Origin: Eutypella sp. D-1
Taxonomy: Eukaryota > Ascomycota > Sordariomycetes > Xylariales > Diatrypaceae
Length of the DNA: 64,000 bases
Assembly: GCA_023313575.1 (NCBI GenBank)
Contig: JAJTTP010000034.1
Coordinates: 1-64,000, forward strand
Direction of reading: 5' to 3'
The notes under the pieces were generated by a model. That model did no database searches and was not told the DNA's origin. It saw only the letters and a program-made list of their open reading frames with translations. Below are positions 11,066 through 24,000 of this stretch, piece after piece; the stretch's first letter is position 1, and every line of letters starts with the position of its first letter. A program made the position numbers and the translations under genes.

Positions 11066-11266
11066 TGTTGGTTGTTAGTGGTCACTGGTATGGACCCACA
11101 TACCAGTAGGAAGTACCTATGTACCTATCTCCCGTTTATATAAGGATACGGGCTTTGCCCGTATCCCTTTTAAATAAATAGATAAACCTTAAACTAAAAT
11201 ATTATACCAGTTTTACCACTTTTTATTTATTACTATCTTTTTTTTTTACGTACGTATTTATTAATA
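11066..11266 (+). repeat. 5' LTR of the complete copia element
   Basis: The first ~100 bp are nearly unmutated (TGTTGGTTGTTAGTGGTCAC onward). The last part, facing the element interior, is heavily C-to-T mutated: the expected CCTACCAACA reads TTTATTAATA. Confidence 0.9.
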
Positions 11267-14200
11267 TTAATTAATATTATTAAACAGTTAATAATATAAA
11301 TTAATAAGGTTAAAAAAGTTATTATTACGATAACTTAAAAATTTTATCGCGTTAATATTATTAATAAATTTTTAACTTATTTTTTACCCGCTTTTATAAT
11401 AAATAATAACCTTTTTAACTTATATTATTATATAACACCCCCTTTTTACTTTTTTTATTATTATTATTAAATTTATTACTTATTATATCGGATAATTAAT
11501 AATAAGCAAAACCTTTATTTAAAGCTATTAAGAAATAACTTTACGGAGAAGAAAATTAATAAATAAAGTTATAAATAAAAAAGGTTATTTAACGGAAAAA
11601 TATAAATATTTTCGCCCGGCTTTTTAATCTTATTTTAAAACGTACGGTATTATTAATTTAAACATTTAACCCCGCGGTTATAAAATAAACGGAAATTAAC
11701 CTTTAATAAGTTATATAAATATTATTTACTTTCGATAATTTTAAATCAACCGATAACCGTTTTAATATTAACCGAATAATAAAAAAAAACATTTAATAAA
11801 TATTAAGATTATTTTCAGGGATTTATAAAAATAAATTTCGAGGCTATATTTAAACAGTTTCGGTTTATTTTAAAATTAACATTAATATAATAAAACGTAT
11901 ACGTTAAAAAAAATAATGTAAATTTTATAATTAAGTTAATTAATTTTATTATTTAATAATAACTCCCGGAATAAAAATTAATTAAACTTAAAATAATTAT
12001 AAATAAATAACTTTATACGTTAATATAAAAAGTATCGGTTTATAATATAAAGTATAAATTAATTTATTTATAAATTTATAAATTATTTATATATTTTATT
12101 ATTTGATTCGGAATATTTATAAAACCGTCTGTTAAACTTTAAAGTAATTAATTAAAAATGTTAATGGTATAAATTAAATTATATAAAATAACAACCTTAT
12201 TTACTTTACCATTTAACTTTTTTAATAATTTTTAAAATATGCTTTTAATTAACCATTTTCTTAATATATTTTTACCCCGGACCAGTTTCGGACCGATTTA
12301 AATCTTAACCCGGAACGTTTAAAACTTTATAAAATATTAAATATTTTAATAATATTTAACGTTATTCCGGCATCGAATATCCTTTCGGTTATTTTTTCGT
12401 TACTTAATAACTTTTTACTTTTTAAACGAATTTAACCTTAACTTATTCCGCCCGTATAATAACTTTTTCCCGTATAAATAACGTAACCCTTTTTATTTCC
12501 TTTTTTTATTTAATTTATACAACCCTTTCTTTTATAACTTATATAACCATTTCCCGGAAATATTAACCCGGGATATTTATATTAATACTTTTACCTTTTA
12601 AAATACCCTTAACTTAAATACCTTTAATTAAAATACTTTTATAATTATTTACTTTATCCGCCTTACCCGGGTTACCTTTCTTTTTAGCTTATAAGAAATA
12701 ATTAATAACCCTTTAAATAACCATACTTAATAATAAAAAAGGATAACCGGACTGTCCCCTTTTTAAGAATTTAAATTAACCCGTATGCTATAAAACCTGG
12801 ATAATTTAAAAAATATTAACTTTTAACGGCATCTTTTTTTCCTTTTCCCCCGTTAATTACTTTAAATAAAAGGCCGGGGCTTATAAAAACCTTAAAAAGT
12901 TACGATTCCTTTTTTTAAACGGTATTTAAGCTTACCCCGGGACCTGATTTATTATTAAGCCGAACCTTTATATTTATTAATAATTAATAAGAATAAATTT
13001 ATTATATCGTTTTACCAGTTAATATTTTAAATAAATTATACTTTTTAACGATTATAAAATAATTTAAAAAAGTTTAAAATAAGGAAAATAATTATACGGG
13101 AAGAATTTATAATATTTTAAAAAATAAATTCTGATTTTTTCTCGATATATATTATATTAACAGTATTTAATAAACGTAATTTTATGTTATATTCTCGATT
13201 ATTTTATTAAAACGTATAATATTATAATTTTTTTATAACGTTCCCCGTTATTTAATATTTACCGATATATACCTTATTATAAAACGTTATTTTAATACCG
13301 AATAAAATAAAATTTAATATTATTATAATTAAACTTTTACGATTTTTTTTAATATTAAGATTAAAAACGCCGGTAAAAATATTTTAAAAATATTTTAAAT
13401 TATATTTAATAAACTCTTTTTATATTAAAAAGTATTAAAGCCCGATTTCTGAAAAAAATAATAATTAATTACCGTTATATACCGAATTTACTATATAATC
13501 CTTTAACTTTAACATACTTTTTTTAAACTTATTACTTATTTTAAAAGCTTAATAAATAAGCATTACGTTTTTATTAATACTTATAAAATTATAAAAGGAA
13601 CTAATTAATATATAATTAATAAAAATAATATTTTTTATATCGACCGTAAATATTATCGGAACGATAAAAATAAAGAATATTCTTAAAAATAAAAAACCGA
13701 TAAGTAATAAAACCGTAAATATTAAATATATAAAAAGGAAAAAGATTAATTTATTAAATATTTAAAACAGGAACGTAAAAAAGCAAAAACTTAATAAAAA
13801 GTTAAAAAGATATTTCGCCGTATTAATTACGCCGTTTTTTTTATTAAATACGAAAAAAATAAACCTGCTTTAAAACTTAATAAAAAAGATATTACGGAAT
13901 ATTTTAACTATTCGGATAATAATTAATACTTTACGGCCGTTTATTTATTTAATTAAACGTTTTAATATCGAATTAACCCTTTTTTAATAAATATAAACAT
14001 ATAAAATACAGGCGATATTATATTCGTATTAAACGAATATAATAAAAGTATTTTTTAAAACATTATGCTAAATATAAAAACCGTTAAAATATTTATTATA
14101 AAAACAAATAATATCTTATTTTAATAAAAACAATACCTTAATTAATAATTAAAAATGGATAAAAACCGCGTAAAAAAAATAAACATCCGTTTTAAAAACA

Positions 14201-17040
14201 GAGTTTTTATTAAATCCCTCGGTATAATTTTTATTACCACCTTATTCGGCTAAATTAACTTTTATATAATAAAAACAAATACTTTATTTTTAATATCGAT
14301 TAAAAATATAAACCGTTTTAATATATATTTTAATAACATTATTAATTAATTAATTAATAAAAACGGTATAATAATAAATATTATTTAAAAATAAAGGTAC
14401 TTATGGTTTAAATTTGATAACGTTATTTATTTTATTAAAATAAAATTATATAAAATCTATACGCGATTTAACCATTTATTTATTAATAAATTATATGATC
14501 TTTTAAATAAAGTAAAGCATTATATCGAAATTAATCTTTTTAAAGAAATTAATAAATTTTATTATTATTATTAAATTAAAAATAAAGCATTTTAAAAGTT
14601 TAAATTTAACTTAAAAAATCTTAAAGTTAATTTTAACTTTAAACTAATTATTAATATAATATACTTAAATGGAAAACTTATTTTTTATATCGTTAATATT
14701 GCCACCGGATTTTAAATAATACGTTTTATAAAAAACATATTAATTAAAAAAACATAAGATATATTTAAAAAATGCTAAATCGATACGTATTTAAAACCTT
14801 TAAATATTATTATTTATAACGCCGATATAAATTTCGATAATATTAAATTCCGTAATAAAACATGTTTTATCGGGATTATTTATTATTAAATGTTAATAAA
14901 AACATGTTAATTTATCGGTAAAATAAAAAAATATTATAACTTTATCCGTAAAGCTTATAAAATTATTATTAAAAGATTTAAAAATTTTAAATTATAATTA
15001 TTATAACTGTAAATAATAATAAACGCAATTAACGATATAATTAACTTTAACGGCTTTATTTTTACTTTATTAATTTTTAAAGCTTATTTTTAAATTAATA
15101 TAAATTTATTTTTTACCTTTATATAAATTTAAAAAGCTTAAATAATATAAAAAGTTATAACGGAAATTAAAAAAATTAAGGTATTAAAATCGGTTTAAAA
15201 TATGTTAAATATTAAAAATGGCCCGAATATATAAAAAACTTTTTTAATATTTTTCCCGTTAAATAATAAAATACTTATATATAAAAAGAAAAAAAGGTAA
15301 AAAAAACCTTTTAAAGTTATTACGGTTATTAATAAAAACGTAACGGTAAATTTAAATGTAATAAGAAATATAATAACTTTCCGAAGCTTATATATTAAAC
15401 CTTATACTTAATTAAAAAAAAGTTTTTATTTAAAAAGAATTAATAATTATTTTTAACGAAAAACTTAAAATAATATAAATAAACTTTTAATATATTAATA
15501 TTAAAAAAAAACAATAAAATATTAACATTTAAATTAAAAGTAAACGGGAAAATTATAACACCGGGAAAGCTATTTAAAGCTTCCGACTTTAAAAAATTAA
15601 ACGCTTTATTTAAAAAAAGCATTTTATAACCCGAGATATACGACGCCGTTATATATTAAAGTATAATAATTTTTAAATTAAAAATAATTCGTAAAATAAA
15701 AAATAAAAACATTTTATTATTATATAAAAAGTTATAACTAATTATTTAAAGTTATAAAAATCTTAATAAAACTTTTATTATAATTTACGCATTTATTATT
15801 TAATAAACCAGTTAATATTTTATCTTAATAATAACCTTTATTTTACGATTTAAAAAAATAAAAATTATAATATAAAATATTATTATAACCTATACCCAGT
15901 TTAAAACGCCGATATAACGGATTATCTTTATATAATTACTTATTAAATTAAAAAATAAATATTTTAAAAAAACGTTATTATATATCGTTAAATTATTATA
16001 CGAATTTATAAAATTAAGCACTTATTAGTTTAAAACTTATTCGTAATATTATTAATAAAAATTATATATAAAACTATTAATATTTAACCTTTATTTATTA
16101 ATATCGGATTTAAAATTATTCGGAATTACGGGATTTTAAATAAATAATATTTTTAATATCGGTATTATAAACTTTTTAACCTTAAAAAACGAAGCATTTA
16201 ATAAAATAAAAATTAAAACACGATTATAAAAAATATTAAAAAATAAATCGACCGAAAATTTTAACGGTTTACGAATTATTATCCGTAAATACGAAATATT
16301 TATTATATAAAAGAAATAAGCTAAAAAGTTAAAACTTTTAAATTTAAAAACATTTCCCCCGGAGTTAATAAAAAAATATATTAAATAATAAATACGTAAA
16401 ACTTATATCTTTTTTATTTATTAATTAAAAGCCGTGTTTAATTATTTCACGGTAATATAACATATTAAGCCCGGCTTTAAAAAAGTTAAAATATTAAATA
16501 TTAAAATTAAGTAATAAACGGATAATAAAAATCGCGGATTTAATTATATTAAATTAAACCTTATTAAATTAAAGTTATATATTTTTATCGATAACTTATT
16601 CGTTAATAATAAAGATTTAAATTTATAAATCGGTTATATTATTATTTTAAATAATAAAAAACTAAAGAATTATAATAATAAGCTTAATATTAAAAATAAT
16701 ATTATTTATTAATTATTTATTAAATATAAACGTATTATATATAACATTTTTATTAATAAAATATATAATATAATTTAAAGATTCGACGTAAGATATATTA
16801 TTTATCATACGTTAAATACTATCCTAACCCGATTAGTATTTCTCCGTACCTTATTAATTTTATATATTAATTTCTTTTTATACTAATACTTAATATAAAT
16901 AAATAATATTAATAAAAAAAGGTTAATAATCGATTTAATAACATTATAACAGTTTTATAAAAATAAAAAAATTAATAACATTTAATAAATCCATAATATT
17001 TATAATTTTACCGGTATTATAATAAAAATTAACCTTAATA

Positions 17041-17468
17041 TAACGGCTGGTCTATTCCTAATTATTAGTCCAGTTAAAGGGTTTATGTTAACAGGAGTGC
17101 TGGGGTTTTAAGCAATAAGTAGTTACGTTTAATAATAATAAAAAAAAATGCTTTAAATAACCAAATTATATTATAAACTAATAAGCTTAAAAACTATTTA
17201 AAAAAAAGGTAATAAACGTAATTATATATTATTTATATCTTTTGTTCCTAACATTAAAATGCATGGTTATTATTAGATCGTTAAGATCGTTTTCGAGTAT
17301 AACGATCTAATATTGTTAAGATTATTATCGATTTAACCGATCTTTCCTGGTCGTGTGGCGCATGTGGCTTATTTTAATGTGGCTGTTTTTTTCTTCAGAA
17401 CTAGAGTTAGGGATCTTTTCTTATTATGTTTAGCCCCACTAGGCCCAATGACCTGACCGGTCATAACA
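17041..17468. repeat. Nested solo-LTR-like element, copy B (428 bp)
   Basis: Homologous over its full length to 10270-10699. The duplicated target CTTAATA occurs at 17034-17040 and 17469-17475. The uninterrupted target is visible in the left copia copy near 1345-1370, which fixes the insertion point. It is more RIP-mutated than copy A; its TG start reads TA. Confidence 0.85.
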
Positions 17469-17599
17469 CTTAATAAAGTTATAAAAACGTTTATCGAAAA
17501 TAATTAAATTATTTTAAAACTAAAAAGATAAATAAAATAGGAATAACATTATTAACGTTTATTACTTAATTATTTAATTACGAAAAAAAATAAAGTAAA

Positions 17600-17800
17600 T
17601 GTTAATTATTAATAATCACTGGTATGGACCTATATACCAGTAAAAAATACTTATATACCTATCTCCCGTTTATATAAAGATACGGGCTTCGCCCGTATCC
17701 CTCTCAGATAAATAAATAGACCTTAAACCAAAATACCACACCAGTCTTACCACCTTTTATTTGTTACTATCTCTTTCCTTTACGTACGTACCTACCAACA
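17600..17800 (+). repeat. 3' LTR of the complete copia element
   Basis: 201 bp. The inner part is RIP-mutated and the outer part is intact, ending TACGTACCTACCAACA. Its last bases supply the C-terminal codons and stop of the adjacent P450 gene on the other strand. Confidence 0.9.
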
Positions 17801-19484
17801 CTCTTCCTAAATTGAACCTCAGGGCCATGTTGAAGCGAGATGTAAGCGTCCACCAGTTGGAACTGGTTCTCATCCCGTGCACCCCATCCGAACTCCGGTT
17901 TACCTCCCCCCAGAGTTGAACCAGGCACCCTCCTGATATCTAGCCTATGCAGCGTCCGCGCCACCGTGATCATGATTTCTGTCATAGCCACATTTTTCCC
18001 CACGCAGCTGCCTGGTCCAGTCAGGAAGGGATGGAAGTTGGCCTTAAGTCGCGAAATTGACCCCTTAGTCACTCCATTGGTCTCGTCTAAGATCCAACGC
18101 TCAGGTCGGAAAACGGTGGCATCTCTAAAGACCTCCTCATTACGTGAGTCGACCCACGGTACCGTGCCCACAATAGTTCCTTGAGGGTAGTATTCTCCCT
18201 TGATTAAGATGCCACCGGAGAGTACCTCCCGTGGTAGTTCGCAAGGGCCAGATGGGGTAAGTCGCATCCCTTCATCGATGCAAGCCATGAGGTATGTGCA
18301 GCTCAGGAGCTTCGGCCCACGAATGATCTCGTCTGCCGAGTTAAATGTTGTCCGGATCTCGTTCGTCAGTTTCTCTAATCGGAAAGGGTCTCCTGTGAGA
18401 TAGAAGAAGATACCAGATAAGCTGACTGAAGTGGTATCAGACCCTGCGATAATAAGTAGGCTTGCCTCTGCGCGCAGGTCGGTCTCATTGTATGCCACAA
18501 GTCCTGTGTCAGGATCTCGGGCTTCACATAAGAAGTAGAACATGTCTTGACGCTGCTCGAGCTCCGGCTTTTCTGCCTGTTCGCGATGTAATTTAATTCG
18601 ATTGGTGATACTATCAAAAACAAATTTGTTGTATCGCTGAACTGCTGGTGGCGTGATCATATCAAAGACCCAGTCAAGTCCACGAGGCTTCAACCAGAGG
18701 AGAAGATGCAGGAATGGTGACCGGCAAAGTGGATAGTAGAATCTCATGTACTCAACAATGGTGTGTGGGATGACTTTTAGCGGGTTTTCTCCTGGCTCTT
18801 TGATATCAAATGACCTCCCGAAGCTCAGGTCCCCCATAATGTCGAAGACAAGCATATCAATCATTTCTGAGAAGTCAATGGGCGCAGACCAACCCGTAGG
18901 TACTGTTGCTTTCTTCCATCATAATCTCGTTCCAGCGATCCACATGCTTGATGATGAAAGTCGAGGCGGCGCGCAACGACTTCTCGGTAAAGCAGGTGTT
19001 GAGCAGTTTGCGTTTAAAGGCATGCTCGGCGATGTCAATGATGTTTAAGGTCGTATTTTCGCTCATTTTTCGCTTCAAAGCCGTATAGAAGTGACTCCGT
19101 CTGACATTCGATTTCATGCTGTAGATGTCGTCATATGCGGCTGGGTCGCAGAACAACACTGTGTTGGGCGTCACCCGGATCTTGGGACCGAATATCTGGA
19201 ACTGTTGCCATAACCATATATGGCGTTTCCCTCCCATTGCATGCAACCAAGAGGGAACGCCACTTGCACGAGCCCAAAATGGTCCTGGGACATGAGCCAA
19301 AGGGTGGAACCATATGTCGTAGATAAGCCTCCCGATGATCTACGAGAAATATTGCATTAGATCCAGCGCTATGAAAAGCCGGGTATTAGGCAGTACAAAC
19401 AGGCAGAAAGCAAAATGAGACAACACCCAACAGCCAGCTCATGATATCATGACCGCTGTTTGGGTCTCCTATCGGTATTGACAT
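17767..19484 (-). pseudogene. Cytochrome P450 (copy 1), frameshifted, with an LTR-encoded C-terminus
   Basis: Exon 1 19401..19484 (ATG 19484, 28 codons, membrane anchor SWLLGVVSFCFL), a 61-bp intron, then 17767..19339. Clear microsomal P450 features: HPLAHVPGPFWAR after the anchor, I-helix AGSDTT, ExxR in DEGMRLTP, and heme loop FLTGPGSCVGKN. Near 18890-18900 one extra base shifts the frame. Upstream the frame ends in a stop, while the expected continuation (GWSAPIDFSEMIDML) lies in the next frame. The final 11 residues and stop come from the copia LTR, because the insertion junction is at 17800/17801. Whether the frameshift is real or a base-call error decides between a dead gene and an intact ~550-aa enzyme. 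Its role would have been oxidative tailoring. Confidence 0.8.
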
Positions 19485-21111
19485 GTTTCAAGGCTGTAAT
19501 TTGCTTGCTGTGAGAATATTGATAGCCAGTCGGTAACCCTCGGAAAAGAAAAGGACTCCGCGTGCAGACATACAGATGATAAAACAGGCGGCCCGACAAG
19601 TAAAACTAAACTTTAGACGAGCAGGGCGTTGTGGCGGTCTACACGGGATCAAAGTGCACTTTGGGGAGAAAATAAGGACAAAACATGAACAATTCCGTTC
19701 TAGAACCATAAAGCCCGCAAACATATTACAGTTGCAGGGGTCAAGACTACGTGCAGGATAACTGCATGCGAATACTTCCCTATCCGTGTATGCATTAGTA
19801 AATTGTCACGTCTATAGATCTAAGATAGTATGTGGGAAAATCGTAGATTGGCATAAAAGAGAAAGACGATCTTCTAGTTATAGAACGGGGGTGCCCTGGG
19901 CCTATATATACCCTGCCGATCCCCGGAGATACGGCTCACGTGATCGCCTATGTCCGATTTCACGTTTTATATTACCCCTATTCTAGGTGAGGCTCAACAG
20001 GCCGTGATAAAAGGTGTTAGCTTTAAATCTGTGGGGACCCTCTAGAAGAGGGAAAAGTAGAAGAATTGCTACCCTACTGGATGCTGGGGTATCTGGTCCA
20101 TATCTTTACCGCGACAAAAGGGCAAGGCACCCTTAAAGGAGATTAATGCCCTTGTTTTATGGAGGTACGAAGTACCGGAGTGAAACGAAGGATTTATATT
20201 TTTTAAATATGAGGGCAACTTAATAAGCAGTATACGCTCCGTGCACTCTTGAGGTCCTAGCATAAAAAAAGGGCATTGTTATACTGTCTGCCTTGACAGG
20301 CTGCCTTACGTGTGCTGCGTGCCTTAATAGGCAGCCTGACGTCTTCTTGTGCTAAAATTTCTCTGGCTTTTAGACCCATATTTCCCAAATAGGAAAGTAA
20401 CTCAACAGGCAGTATGCACTCCGTGTACAGCTTATAAAACGAGGGCATTATTATGCTGCCTTGCAGCCAGCCTCACGTAATCTTGACTACAGATATTTTA
20501 ACGACCCCCCGTATGATACAAAATGAGTCGTATGTCGCTGGCTTTAAAATTTTATAGGCACTTCCTGTTTGCGACCGGACTCCGCCTGTTTTGTGTTTGT
20601 TTTAGGCAGAATCATGGCCGCACAAGAGGCTGTTCGGGTATATACTTCATCAGAAATGGTAGACGTTTTGCCCGGTAAAACCTGCATATGCACATCTACA
20701 GAGACTGCGAATGACATGTCTGGTTTCTAAGCTGACATTTTATGCAATATGATCACAACCTGCTTCTGCCTGCTATTTCAGCCTTTCGGTCTCACGTAGG
20801 CCTGTTACGGATTGGTCACTCGTATAGGCTCTCCACGACATGTGCAGGGGGTCACATATATATACATGTAGTTGTAGGCACCAGTACGATTGCTACAACT
20901 GCAATCATTCACCAACCTTTTGGCCAGGCACTTATAAAGGGCAACAGATAAAACTGTAGCCGACAAGAATCCGAAGTCCTAATCAATCCATGCTTCCTAA
21001 TGAACCCATTATCGTAACATACCTCATTAAGTATCGCCTTTGCCACATTCTCTGACCAGCACGGACGAATAGCCCCCGGCTCGGGGCTATACACGTTTCA
21101 GCCCTTCAACA
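19485..21111. other. Gene-free stretch between the P450 and HET genes
   Basis: No supported gene. It holds the P450 upstream region, a diverged direct repeat (20069-20448, separate entry) and the HET gene promoter. Short frames here show no domains. Confidence 0.5.
20069..20448. repeat. Two diverged direct repeat units of about 190 bp
   Basis: 20069-20263 and 20257-20448 share a run of similar blocks: GCAGTATACGCTCCGTG versus GCAGTATGCACTCCGTG, a GGGCATTGTTATACTG versus GGGCATTATTATGCTG block, and related AAATA/GGAAAGTAACT segments. On the minus strand both read a related peptide stretch (TERILLIKLPSYLKN / TECILPVELLSYLGN), so a short duplicated coding relic is possible. Function unknown. 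Confidence 0.45.
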
Positions 21112-24000
21112 ATGTCGCCCCCACTTTGCGGGAAATGTAGCCAGATTCCGTTCCGGGACTACCTGTCGACAGAAGGCTTAAGACGGCCACGGAACATGAA
21201 GCCATTTATGCGCTACCTCGAGCTTGAAGATATGCTCAAAGTTGAAAATAGCTGTTCATTCTGCACGCTCCTTCTGGAATGTAGCTATCAGCCAGAACAT
21301 GACCTGTTCAAACCGGAGCACATCTCGAAAAATCTTAAGCCGAAGGAAAAATTTGAAGATCGGAAAACATTCCGAGAATGGTCTAGGAAGAGGCCCAGCA
21401 TATTCAGGAGAATACTCCCATATCTAGAGGACTTTTGGCCCTTTGGCTACACAACGGACAGCAATGAAATAGAGGCCATGAAAGAGGAAGCACAGCCGCA
21501 ATTCGAAGTAGCCGAGAATCTTGACTTAAACGCGTCCGCCTCGGTGGGGAGTACAGACTCGGGGACTCCAGATATTGACCTTTCTCATACCCTTCAAGTA
21601 ACCCACCTTGGGGTTGGCATTGCCAATGTTGCTAGTCCACAAAGACCAATCGCCGGCGCTCAACTTTTCGCTGGTCAATGGGCCATCATGAGCGCGAGCA
21701 AGCCCAAGAGGCTACCCTGCTGGTATTTCCTACGGATTTATCCTGAAGGCGGCCCGGAAGTTGTTGAAGGAAAATCCGGGGCGATTAGCGTGCGAGTCTA
21801 TGCTCACTCCGGAGGTCCTCGAGCACCATTGACGGAGATCAGTCACTTCACCCTTCGATCCCGACAGTCAGGAGTACCACGGATCCTAAACCAGCAAATG
21901 TGGTACGCAAACACCCTTAAAAAGAGAATAGACTGTCGGTTTCTTAAGCTTTGCCTCCAACAATGTCAACAAATACATGGGCCGGCCTGCAATAGTGCCC
22001 TTGGAGGGCTATATCCATCGACACCACAAACGTACGATCCAATTGCCAAGTTTCGCCTCGTTGACGTCATTGATATGAAAATAATTGAATTGAATTTCTC
22101 TGAGATCAAACCTGGAAAAGTTGGCCCCTTCCCATATATCGCTTTGAGCTATGTTTGGGGATATCCCCTGCTTCCTCCTGGCTGTGAGGAGTATGCCACG
22201 GAGCCCAATAATACATCAGCCGAGGCAGACTGGTATTACAAGTATCCAGATCATGCCAGCACGACGTGGGAACACCCACTAGGAAGGGGGAAAATTCCCG
22301 ACTTGCGTCTCACGAGGCGAAACTTACGACGCTTCAAGGAAGTTCAGGGCCTGAGAGAAAGAATTGACGAGATGCCCATGACTATTCGTGACGCAATAGA
22401 CGTGGTCAAGCGTGTGGGTCAACGGTATTTGTGGGTTGACCAGCTGTGCATAATCCAACTAGACACGGAATCAGGCCATCCCGCCAATATTGATCACCCG
22501 GATCGCAAAGACAATATCGCCAACATTGGCCAAATGGATCGCATCTACGCAGGAGCACTATTCACCATCGTGAATGCCGACGGCGAAAATGCCAACGCCG
22601 GCCTTAAAGGAATCAATTTTGATCGGGAACTATGTCAAAGCTGTCATGACACAATTGCGCCAAACGTTGATGTGTTTCTTCCCATTCGTATGCCACAGAA
22701 GATGGAGCAATGGAATCAGAGAGCCTGGACTTTCCAGGAGCAGCTACTGTCAAGGCGGCTTCTCGTCTTTTCGGGTGGAAATGCCATTTGGCACTGCCGG
22801 GCCAGTGTATGGAGAGAAGATGTTAATGCGTTAGACGTGGAAACTTCACCGCCACGCCTACAAATGGCGCAGATAGACATAGACAATACTCCTGCCACGC
22901 CTAATCTCAGACATATCGGGGAGGACTCCAGTACCCGATTATTTCGGACGTCTCATTTCAGCATATAATCTGATACGGTGGAGAAGTTCAGCCATAGGAT
23001 ATATTCGTTGAAAAAGCCACTTGATGTTCTCGACGCGTTCAAGGGGCTGGAAAACGTTCTTGGGCGCTCTATGAAGCGTCGATTCCTCTACGGAATTCCT
23101 CTCGCTTATACGGATGTTGCGCTCTTGTGGCAGCCCCAGGGCCCCATGCAGCGTCAAGAGGCGCAGGAGGACTATCAAGGAAACCTTCAGCACGTACCTC
23201 CAAGTTGGAGCTGGGCGGGGTGGAAGCCTCTTGAAGAGGGACTTGGCGTGTATTATGAACCGACCTTTGACGTTCAGGCTGATGATGGTGGCATCGTCAT
23301 GCGCTTGAACAAGGACCGAGACGGGGGGGAGGAAAGAATACGACCACGAAATCATTCCATGTACTTGGCTAAGAAGGTTAATGGACAGTCTATCAGACTG
23401 ACGGATATAGGACTATGGGGAGGTACACCAACAGATTACAGTACCGGCTGGGAGAGGCCGTTTACCACTCCCCTGAAAATGACAAGCATCGCGGCCTTAG
23501 AACCTCAGCTTATCATCTCTGACTCCGATCGGCGTCTCGTTATACGCACCGAAGTGGCGCATCTAGACCTACTCCAGCCAGGCACCATCACCAGATCACA
23601 TACTGCATTGCTTGGTGTCACGTACTGTCGCGAAATTTGGAATGAACAGAATATCATGCAAGGCCAAGACGACAACTACATCACGACCTCAATTGCCAGG
23701 CCCATCAGAAATCCATCTTCCGCAGCAGAAGACGAGTACGTAGGAATAGTCAAAATGTTGACCGACAAAAAGGAAAATTGCCGGCGAATATGGCCAGTAG
23801 AGGCGCTGGTTCTATCAGAAGCACAGTACATGGGCGTTGGGAAGAAGGTCGACTTGCTGGGCTATCCATTCTACAATATCATGATCATTCGCCGCGTAGG
23901 AAACAGGAGCGGCATTGCGGAGCGCATTGGCCTGGGTAAGATCTACAAGTCTGCTTGGAGAAGGGCTAACCCGAAGGAGGAGGTGGTTATTCTGGAATGA
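21112..24000 (+). pseudogene. HET-domain (heterokaryon incompatibility) protein, with two compensating frameshifts
   Basis: An open frame from ATG 21112 runs to TAA 22966, then the same frame resumes to 24000 (about 960 codons in all). HET blocks are complete: YIALSYVWG (near residue 342), LWVDQLCI (near 440), and WNQRAWTFQEQLLSRRLLVFS (near 535). HET proteins act in fungal non-self recognition and trigger cell death. Between about 22935 and 22980 the conserved continuation (DYFGRLISAYNLIR) lies in the +1 frame and then returns to the original frame. That implies one gained base and a compensating change, with the TAA created in between. No intron with matching phase removes the block without losing this motif. 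It is either a recently broken gene or has two sequence errors. Confidence 0.75.

Larger units (their letters stand above)
11066..17800 (+). mobile_element. Complete but RIP-inactivated Ty1/copia LTR retrotransposon (6,735 bp)
   Basis: Two 201-bp LTRs (11066-11266 and 17600-17800) start TGTTGG and end CCAACA where not mutated. They are flanked by the target duplication CTCTT at 11061-11065 and 17801-17805. Domain order on the + strand is copia-like. An integrase core lies near 14630-14720 (YLNGKLIFYIVNIATGF, clear despite RIP), reverse transcriptase near 16080-16200, and RNase H near 16550-16660. The gag region is presumably 11.3-14 kb and unreadable. The sequence is extremely TA-rich with stops in all frames, so it is dead. 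A 428-bp foreign repeat is nested at 17041-17468. The element landed on the 3' end of a P450 gene. Confidence 0.9.

Noticed and set aside
15440..15622. A Phe/Asn-rich frame inside the copia element
   Set aside because: It is a by-product of RIP-generated TA-rich sequence, not a gene.
22931..22986. An intron explaining the HET gene interruption
   Set aside because: The possible GT..AG pairs here either do not keep phase or are too short, and removing the segment would delete a conserved motif readable in the +1 frame.
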